Shown one piece after another: positions 56,901 to 64,000 of a stretch of DNA of 64,000 nucleotides. The position numbers and the translations under genes are program-made. The DNA comes from Multifurca ochricompacta (taxonomy: Eukaryota > Basidiomycota > Agaricomycetes > Russulales > Russulaceae). Every line of letters starts with the position of its first letter. Positions within the stretch are counted from its first letter, which is position 1. The notes beneath the pieces are model-generated. The model was given only the letters and a program-made list of their open reading frames with translations. It was not told the DNA's origin and did not search any database. The stretch covers positions 248,001 to 312,000 of the forward strand of contig WTXG01000023.1 of the NCBI GenBank assembly GCA_022496185.1. The letters are read 5' to 3'.

Positions 56901-58780
56901 GCAGCCTCAGCATGTGTTCCGTACTTGATAAAGATGATGCCAAGAGCGCCGCCGGTAGCTTTGTCCACTTGAGGTTCGAACAAAAGAATTGGACCGTGCG
57001 CAGAAAAATGCCGTCGAATTTGTTCTTTCGGTGCCAAGGGGGATACGTTGGTGACCAGGATTGACGTTGGGAGCGGGGGACCGCAGGAGTTGTCGTCGTA
57101 CTGCAGCGCGCCCAATCAATTGTACTTGAAACGAGGTTTAAGAAAAAAGAAAAGGGGGGGGATCACGTACCTCATACTTAACCTCGTACAACTCCGTCCT
57201 GAAGGGCCTAAGACTGACTAGTCTCTTAAAGCCTTCCGCCTTGCGTGGATCTACCAAGACGACCTCAGGTTCCCCACGTACAACCTCACCGTCATATCTC
57301 AATAACATCTCCTTCCCTCCTTTTGTTCTAATTCTAGTCTCGGCTGCGCCTGCTTCTCGCACCTTGTCCATGAGTAGCGCGAACTTCAGATCCCTGTCCT
57401 TATCAACAGCAGAGTCAAACAGAACTTTGAAATTCCTCTCGGACGGGTACTCTGACCGCGCGGGCGGCCAGGGTGGTGGGGGTGGAAGAGAATATACAGG
57501 GGCAGGCGATGAGGAACGCAGAGGCGCAAGGGCATGAGGAGATGATGGCTTGGATGAATGTGAAGGAGGCGGTAACGGCGATCGCGCAAGTGAAGCCACC
57601 CGTGTTGAAGAAGGCACGGATAAGTGAGAAGTGTCAGGACGTGGAGGAAGTGGTATCCGTATGCTAGGATTAGGTGGTAAAGAAGATGCGGGTCGATGAG
57701 TCCGTGAGGAGATGGAAGGTGGAAGCGGTAGGGACGGCGGAGGAGTGGGAAGTGAATGGGTCGAAATTGGAGACGGACGCGACTCTGAAGCCGGAAGCGG
57801 TGGTAGTGGTGGTGGCGGCGGCGGCGGCGGGGTCGGAGGATGAGATGCCGGAGGAGGGGGTGGTGGAGAGGGTGAGGTCGTAGGGGGGGTGGTGGTGATG
57901 GGGACTTTGAGCGAGAGGTTGATGGAAGGGGAGGCACCAAGCCAGGAAGTGGGGGCGGTCCTGTTAGGGGTGGTGGTGGTGGCGGCGGCGGATCGTCCAA
58001 AGGAGGCGGCGGAGGTGGTGGCGGACTCTCAGTTGGAGGTGGTGGTGGCGGCGGTGGTGTGTCGGACGGAGGTGGTGGTGGTGGTGGTGTTATGGATGGT
58101 GGCGGTGGAGGCGGAGGTTCCGAGGACGGTTGTGGGGGCTGTCGTTCACGATGTGGGCGCGAAGAAACTACAACTCTGGGACCTGCAGGGATGAGCTGCG
58201 CGATGGTCGAGAAGCTCGAGGACCAGCCTGAAGATGACTTTCCATTGAGATTTGGGGCGGCGAGGGGGGTTGGGCGTGCGGCGGTAGAGAATGGAGCAGG
58301 TTCACTGATGGGGTTGCGCGACTGGGAAAGGAGACAAGAGAAGGGTGAGTGACAAGGACATGACATGTAGAAAAGGGTGTGTAAGGTGCTCACAGTGCTT
58401 GCGATAGTATGGTCACTCCATTTGATCTCAACTTGCTTGCCTTTATGAGGCGGTTTCTGTTGCATAGCACTGGGCACGGTGGGGGGCTGCCTCAGCTGAC
58501 CAGTAAGGGGATTGGTATGGCCATTGAGAGTAGGCTTGCAAGTTCTGGCTTGGGTGTTCCCGTTGAGCAAGCTCCGTGGGCCAGTGGGTGGTGGAGCACC
58601 TATACGATTGATGAGTGGGGTCGGTGAAGATGACGAAGGAGAGGAGGATGATGAAGAGGAAGGCTGTGGTTGAGCAGGGGGGGAAGAAAGGTCTGTTGGC
58701 GGTGGTTGACGCTTTTGAGGAGCACCATTTAGTGAATTTAAGAGAGCTCGTGGGCCAGTGGGAGGAGCCTTGCCTGACAT
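53934..58780 (-). CDS. SET1: Histone H3 lysine-4 methyltransferase Set1 (COMPASS catalytic subunit)
   Basis: Start ATG at 58780 ([20 protein letters not shown]), stop TAG at 53934-53936. The N-terminus is Pro-rich, with runs of six to eight prolines (58140-57840). A segment [20 protein letters not shown] leads to an RRM-like region ([20 protein letters not shown]). An SR/RG-rich linker and a Lys/Glu-rich region follow. The n-SET motif is [19 protein letters not shown]. The SET domain shows [55 protein letters not shown] and GDEITY. The post-SET end is [13 protein letters not shown], which binds zinc. Three -1 frame changes lack introns: in a C7 run at 57883-57889, in a C7 run at 54950-54956, and at about 54885-54892. 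It methylates H3K4 at active promoters within COMPASS. The catalytic end is intact. Confidence 0.95.
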
Positions 58781-58863
58781 TGTCTAGCCAAAGCCAACCA
58801 AAAATTGGCCGACGTTGTCGAGGAAAGCGAAAATCGTTTAAAGGTTGGGAGTTGATCGACCTC

Positions 58864-58891
58864 GACTTGACTTGACTTGACTTGACTTGAC
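58864..58891. repeat. (TTGAC)5 pentanucleotide repeat upstream of SET1
   Basis: Five perfect TTGAC units plus a partial one, 84-111 bp upstream of the SET1 ATG (GTCAA on the SET1 sense strand). The same unit occurs at 17197-17218. Confidence 0.9.
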
Positions 58892-59250
58892 TATGTGACT
58901 TGACCTTATTCTTTCCTTTTTCCCTCCTTTTCCTTTCTTCCTGCACACCTCTCTGGTCTCTACCTCACCCTCGTCTTTCTTCTTCTTTGTTTGATTTACT
59001 TATTTGAAGTCCAATTTATTTTATTTTATTTTCAGTTTAGTCACAAGCACAAAGCACAAGTACAGCACACAACACAGCATTTTTATTGACATTAATTATA
59101 TTAAGGTTAGGGTTAAGACAGTCCAGGTGTCCTTATAAATCATTAATACCCGCGCACGGACCATTGATTATATAATCATCTACCACTGTACCACTGGTTT
59201 GGCGTGAATATGAATGTGAATGTATGCACTACTGCACTACTACTACTCGG
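58892..59250. promoter_or_regulatory. SET1 promoter / DAM1 3' flank
   Basis: AT- and pyrimidine-rich, with a TTTTA pentanucleotide array at about 59017-59035 and CACAA/CAGCACA repeats at about 59042-59078. No gene is supported. Confidence 0.5.
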
Positions 59251-60439
59251 TCAGGTTGCCACTCCCTGCCAGTGGTACAACACAGCCCCCTGTGCGGAAC
59301 ACCCAACTCAGCATTAAACAGTGCCAACGGACAAGATATTCCACCCACCGTACTATTATCTTTCGTGACAATCTTCCGATTAACAAGCGCGATCAGGCAC
59401 TTGTTGACTCGCGCTTGATTGAGGTCAGGAGGGACGATCATCTCAATCACTGTGCATCCTCAGTGTGATTAAAAAGGGTAACGATCAGCAAACGGGTCTT
59501 ACGTTTGAGACCCTTGCTGTCACTGTCCATAAGCCGTTCTATGACCATTTCCATGTTGCGACGTAGGGTCTATGTTAGATGAGAGGATCCGATCGACCAT
59601 TCAACAGGCTTTGTCAAACGCTTACAGGATCACTCCCGCGAAATTCGAGCGGAAGCGACGAAATGACTTTATCAATCGCTATCTGTACATTCAGAGTGGG
59701 ATAAGGATGACGGTTAACGGTTAAGCAATAGACAACTGCCCAGAGAGAGAAGGAAAGGCGTTAAATTACAAAATACGCACACTTCTCTCTTTCTTCTCTT
59801 TCGGAGTCAGTTTCAGCTTGCCTTTCTTCTTCACTTTCACCGTGGCAGATTTCGATGACTCTGGAGCGAGAGAATCGTTCGCAAAAGTCGTATTGTCCAC
59901 CAATGCCGTGACATTTGTCGTTTCATCAGACTTTGCCGTAGCGAGCGTGTGCACCTGTATCTGAGTTTGCGCGGCGGCCAAGAGAGCAGCATGCGCATCT
60001 TCCTCTGCTCATTTCCCCCTCCCATTTGATGATGAATAAACAGAGGCAGGGTGAACGCACCGACCCTCCGCTTCGCAAGGATGAACGAAGCTTCCGTCGG
60101 AGCCTATGAATATCAGTGTAATGTAAAATAAATACCAAACTCACACTCGCCCAAGATTTGACGTACCTCCGGCCACTCTACTGTGAGCGCATTCATGTTC
60201 ATCACGTATAGCCAGCTTGAGAACGCCTCGTTGAACGTGTCGAGCGACACGCTGAGCGCGCGAAGCCCGTCAACGTTCGCCCGTAATGCCTCAGCCTCAT
60301 CTGCGAGCTCTGCGAGCGCCGGCTCCAGGAATCCAAGGCCGTGCGGTGCATCTGGGTTCGCACCTGAACGTGAGAGCGCGAAGAGGGAGCCTTGCGAGAC
60401 GCGCCGAAGGGGTGTGCGATGAGGTGTGGGTCCAGGCAT
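59251..60439 (-). CDS. DAM1: DASH complex subunit Dam1 with C-terminal extension
   Basis: Start ATG at 60439 (MPGPTPHRTPLRRVSQGSLF), stop TGA at 59251-59253, about six exons. The Dam1 core is clear: LEPALAELADEAEALRANVD, LDTFNEAFSSWLYVMNMNAL, TVEWPEV/APTEASFILAKRR. Dam1 is a ring-complex subunit that couples kinetochores to microtubule ends and is regulated by Aurora kinase. The protein then continues through a linker with the basic stretch VKVKKKGKLKLTPKEKKER. A second helical part, IAIDKVISSLPLEFRG, follows, then TLRRNMEMVIERLMDSDSKG and QARVNKCLIALVNRKIVTKD. The last intron is GTGGGT..CACAG and leads to GAVLYHWQGVAT. The C-terminal part could be a small winged-helix-like domain; I see no equivalent in budding-yeast Dam1. 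Confidence 0.88.
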
Positions 60440-61004
60440 ACCGTTGATTGTGAGTAAGAACTACAGAGCCTTAGCTCTAAAGAGCGGCCCGCGCTCCGAA
60501 ATCGTAGCCGCTTTTAAGTGCCGACGACTCATGTTAACTCTTCAAGGCCTCATTGTGTTGTGACTCTGGGCTCTTTCTCACGACTTAACTTCCCCAGCGA
60601 TTTACGGTGTCACTGAGACAAACACTGAGCAGCTCACGATGAATTGCTATTGAATCTAGAGTCCTGCCACTCAAGAACTGAGGGGCTGGAGCACGATGAG
60701 GCCGGCTCTTCTTGTTTGCAACGGAATACTTTGAACACCGTCATATCATTCTCGCTATTTTTATTCTCACAAGACAATGCGCGCACGAGATACTTATTTA
60801 TTAAATAGGGTGTCCCTTCTCCTAACTGAAGATTTTCTCTTCACTGAGGATCTCGTCAGCCAGTTCTCGAATACGTATAATGAACACACTTACACGAAGG
60901 CCCACACTTTCTGGGGGTTGTTATACGTCTCCGCCGTGTACGGGAAACGGACTACACGCACGCGAAAAGGTCAACTCGGGCACTGTTTCACAACCTAGGA
61001 TTGC
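60440..61004. other. Intergenic, 0.56 kb
   Basis: Between the DAM1 start and the S41-peptidase stop, both minus strand. It should contain the DAM1 promoter. No gene is supported. Confidence 0.55.
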
Positions 61005-63614
61005 TTAGGACATACATTGTGGCTGCTCAGAGACGTAGGCGATTGGCTTGTTTTCGTCGAAGAAGCTGTAAGCTGGAAGGCAGCTTATTTTCGAACAGTC
61101 ACGGATTTATAGCTTGACTTACCAATTCTCCAATTATGGCGCATATTCGCGCTGACCAGTCTACATGATCCCGATTAGCTGAGTCTCTTCCACAACAAAA
61201 ACTGGTCATACAAGTCTGGAGGAGCCAAAGGATCCTATTTGGGATAATCGGTGAGTAAAGCGATTGCAATCGTTCTAGAAAATACACCCCCACTTACGTC
61301 CTTAAGCCCTGCGGTCTTGATTTCAGTGTCCAAGTCGGTCCATTCGAGCACCTGGTTTCCGGCCATACCTGCGAGGATGTCTATGAAGAATCACACCCTC
61401 AGCGATATCGAAGGCAACGTACCCTTGTACTGGATTGGCTGAAACGGGTTGCCGCCGAAAGTGGCTATCTTGGTCTGATGACGTTCAAACATGACGGTGG
61501 TGAATAGGGCGCACGTCGATGCGCAGTTTCCGTTGCCGACTGTAAACAGGAGTTTTTGGTGACTGTGAAGAGACCGGCATAGAAGGCCTTACCGATGACT
61601 ATATTACTAGAAGACCAATCTTAGCAAGTTTCCAATGAGGTGATAGAGTATAGGTACGTACTTCAGATCAAAAGGAGGGGTGGCGGGTATGTTCACTTGT
61701 GGAGTTGGGCATACATCCTGGTCTATGCGTCAGGCCAGGGATATCATGAACAGACGCCGCTCAGACCTCGAACCGTTGTGACGTGGGGTTGCTGCGGCCA
61801 TTAACAACAAAAGGAACGGACGGGTCATTGTAGTTAAAATTAACAGGCATCTGTGTGCCATTCAAGAATTGCCCTGCGACGAAGGTCATCGCTCATGCTG
61901 AAGATGCTGCAAAATAGCGTACAGTTGTCGGCAGTGTAGAAGGAGACCGAGCCGTCAAGTCCCAATGATATGTCAGCTTTTAATATTTTCTGAGCGAGCG
62001 TATTGGCGCGAGAAGTTGACTGAAACCCTCTAAAGCGGGCGGTGAGATATGTGATCGTGAATTCATATCCATAATGCGTACGGGAAACCAGCCTCGGTGC
62101 CGGCAAGGAACTGATGAAGGAACAACCCCAGGCAGACAAATCCACCTGCAATCCCTGGGGTCAGATGTTGCGGCATTTTCTCGAGGTGTCTACGAACCTC
62201 CATTATTGGTCACGTCGATCACAAGATTGGTCACTCCGGCCTTCTTAAACTGGTTCACAGCAGCTTCAACATCGAGTGGGAACTGATTAAAGTTGCCTTC
62301 GAAAGAGCCGACAAACATCTAACGCGTAAACGTAATTCATCGCAACTCGGAGAATGGGAGAGTACACGCACCACTCCGGTTTTGTTTCCAGGCAGAATGT
62401 AGGACTTGATGACACCAGTGCTACCGTTGGTGGGAGACAAGGTCGGCAGGAAGGGAGGAGGGAGGCCAATAGCTGTCTTTGGCTGAGCAGCGGGGTCGTT
62501 AAGCACCGCACGAGCCAAGCGAGGTTGACCTCGGGCAAAGGGCCTGACACCTGATTTCAGGTCTACGCCGTTTGTCTGAGGCGTTGCGGCGCAGTTGTTG
62601 GCCCAGCTAAAATAATTCTGTCAATTCAGGTATAAGAATGGGACGGAAGCGACAAACTAGGATTGCCCGTCAGTGAATGGTGCACCAATGAAAGTAGCGA
62701 CGAAGGGATGTCAACCAGCTCAGGCGATTTTGAGTTTGCAGGAATGAGCAAGAACTTCAGACTGGTTTGCTTCAGAAATATCGGGCCAGCAAGGTCGCCA
62801 ACACGTTGAGAGAAGCTCGTACCGACGATTCGGTAGCTGCTGATGACACTATTCACCCTGACATTGTGATCAAGGAAGTTGCCAGAGACAGTGCGAGCGA
62901 TCTGGTCGACGTAGACAGAAGCAGGGAGTCCACCGATAGTGAGCACTCTGGCTCCAGCAAGACGCTGCCAATTGAAGCCCTTCGCCGCAAAGAAGCTAAT
63001 GAAATTAGGCCCAAGTTGGTTCAATAACTCAACAGAATCTGGGGCGATGAAAATTCCATCGTCCAGAATGACAACAGGAGCGGGCAGAATGTTCTGGTAG
63101 GAATTGTAGCAGTTTGGGAACCAGCCTGCGAACAGAATGGCGTCACGAGGGGGGCCCATGCGACGACAGAAAGACAGACTAAAGGACATACGTGTGTGTC
63201 CGTCATTCAACTGAGTTGTGAAGTCCCATAGGTCTCCGTTGAAGTCATAGTCGGTCTTAAACGGTGACGATGTTCATGAGCAAGGAGTCCGTAGAAGACG
63301 GAGGAGGCGCGCTCACGGCGTATCGCGTTGAGTTTATGCGCGCAATGTCTGCGCGTATATTCGTTGTCGACTCCTGGAACGGCGGGGGAGAACGCAAGTA
63401 GAAATCTTCGAACGTGAAGAATCAAACACCCGGGAGACGACCGACAAGACGTTCTGCCTAATAGTTTCATTAAACGGGAACGACTTCTGGCAAGCTATTG
63501 CATCTGCGGGGTCAACAAATTGCAAACCTGCTACTTTGACGCAAGGATCGGAGGCGGCGGCAAGCAAACCCCTACTAAGCAGGACGGGGAGAAGAAAGAA
63601 AGGAGAGAAAGCAT
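61005..63614 (-). CDS. Secreted peptidase S41-family (tail-specific protease-like) protein
   Basis: Stop TAA at 61005-61007. The likely start is the ATG at 63614 (MLSLLSF), which would join a hydrophobic signal peptide (FLLPVLLSRGLLAAA) if one base is missing in the pyrimidine run at about 63590-63600. The mature part begins SDPCVKVAGLQFVDPADAIA. Later blocks are DLWDFTTQLNDGHT, PAPVVILDDGIFIAPDSVEL, ARVLTIGGLPASVYVDQIAR and GNKTGVMFVGSFEGNF. The S41-type core follows: VTNLVIDVTNNGGGFVCLG, then GNGNCASTCALFTTVMFERH, whose Ser is the probable nucleophile, and HQTKIATFGGNPFQ. The end is LPAYSFFDENKPIAYVSEQP. Eight or more introns are present. This subfamily is widespread in fungi and includes the UstP-type proteins of peptide clusters, but no RiPP-cluster partners (UstYa, precursor) are seen here. 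Function is likely extracellular proteolysis, inferred. Confidence 0.85.
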
Positions 63615-64000
63615 GCCGGCCAAAAGGCTCACTAAACGACCCGGTAGTGAGAAGCAATGAGAGATCCCCCTCCGCTAGGCGGGTCTAAATACCACCCACC
63701 CCAACATAGAGAGTGAGATCGAAGTCGCCAAGACCACGGTTTATCGTACCATGCGTCGAGGATGGTGGGAACCACGCGAACGATCCCCACGCGCGATCAC
63801 GTAGATGTTAGGCTAAATTCCCATCATGGCGACTGAGTGGAGGATGCAGCGGCGCTTCCAATTAAAACGGCGATAAGTTGACCTGATGCGGTTGCTACGT
63901 CGGCTGTTAATGTCCTTGTCCATGGAAGCGAACTTGTGATCAGTTCATGGACTTTGTATGTAAGACGAAGACGACAAAGACAAGAAGTTGAGCCAACCTC
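63615..64000. other. Right edge, upstream of the S41 gene
   Basis: Promoter of the S41-type gene. No further gene is recognised before the window ends. Confidence 0.5.

Noticed and set aside
46190..57890. Programmed -1 ribosomal frameshifting as the cause of the frame breaks
   Set aside because: No X XXY YYZ slippery heptamers with downstream structures are evident at most sites, and multiple events per gene would make almost no product.
57670..58350. Plus-strand frames rich in Val, Ala and Gly
   Set aside because: Antisense of the polyproline part of SET1; repetition explains the openness.
61005..63614. RiPP (ustiloxin-like) biosynthetic cluster around the S41 peptidase
   Set aside because: No UstYa-type oxidase or repeat-bearing precursor peptide lies nearby; the neighbour is DAM1 and the window ends on the other side.
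1..64000. Transposons, CRISPR arrays, tRNA or rRNA genes
   Set aside because: No terminal repeats with transposase or reverse-transcriptase motifs, no spaced repeats, and no cloverleaf or rRNA signatures were seen by eye. A tRNAscan or Infernal run would be decisive.

Overview
The window is eukaryotic nuclear DNA from a filamentous fungus, most likely a basidiomycete (probably Agaricomycetes). This rests on many 45-65 nt GT..AG introns with CTNAY-like branch sites, short intergenic gaps, and the gene set: the fungal DASH subunit DAM1, IRE1, SET1, a cohesin STAG subunit, RCF1, URM1 and an EST1/SMG7-type protein. I recognise no operon, CRISPR array, tRNA, rRNA, transposon or virus. Species cannot be given from the sequence alone.

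Layout. 0.75-3.7 kb: a SNF2/Rad5-like ATPase (-), divergent from an EST1/SMG7-type protein (+, 4.0-7.3). 8.4-11.4: a Ser-rich coiled-coil protein (-). 11.4-14.2: gene-poor. 14.2-16.0: an AGC-like protein kinase (-). 16.3-16.9: a small unknown protein (-). 17.7-18.7: a multi-pass membrane protein (+). 18.9-19.3: URM1 (+). 19.6-20.1: RCF1/HIG1 (-). 21.4-25.5: a large Pro/Ser-rich coiled-coil protein (+). 25.9-30.8: cohesin SCC3/STAG (-). 32.4-33.5: an unknown helical protein (+), convergent with threonine synthase (-, 33.6-35.5). 36.0-37.7: seryl-tRNA synthetase (-). 38.1-38.9: an acidic unknown (+). 39.6-41.3: a Ser-rich membrane protein (+). 41.6-45.4: IRE1 (-), head-to-head with JIP5/WDR55 (+, 45.6-47.2). 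48.0-48.5: an Asterix-family ER protein (-), head-to-head with an F-box/WD40 protein (+, 48.7-51.0). 51.4-53.6: an ALDH7-like dehydrogenase (+). 53.9-58.8: SET1 (-). 59.3-60.4: DAM1 (-). 61.0-63.6: a secreted S41-family peptidase (-).

The genes are mostly unrelated housekeeping functions. Loose themes are chromatin and chromosome segregation (SNF2, SCC3, SET1, DAM1, EST1) and ER protein quality (IRE1, Asterix). There is no sign of a biosynthetic cluster or a defence island.

The most striking signal is technical or evolutionary. In at least eight genes, conserved coding sequence jumps one base backward in frame where no intron fits, often next to a homopolymer. All of these shifts have the same sign, and each would be repaired by one extra base. 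This looks like systematic single-base under-calling in the assembly. Gene models and protein ends in this window should be treated accordingly. I found no convincing undescribed multi-gene system; the best novel-protein candidates are at 32.4-33.5 kb, 17.7-18.7 kb and 8.4-11.4 kb.
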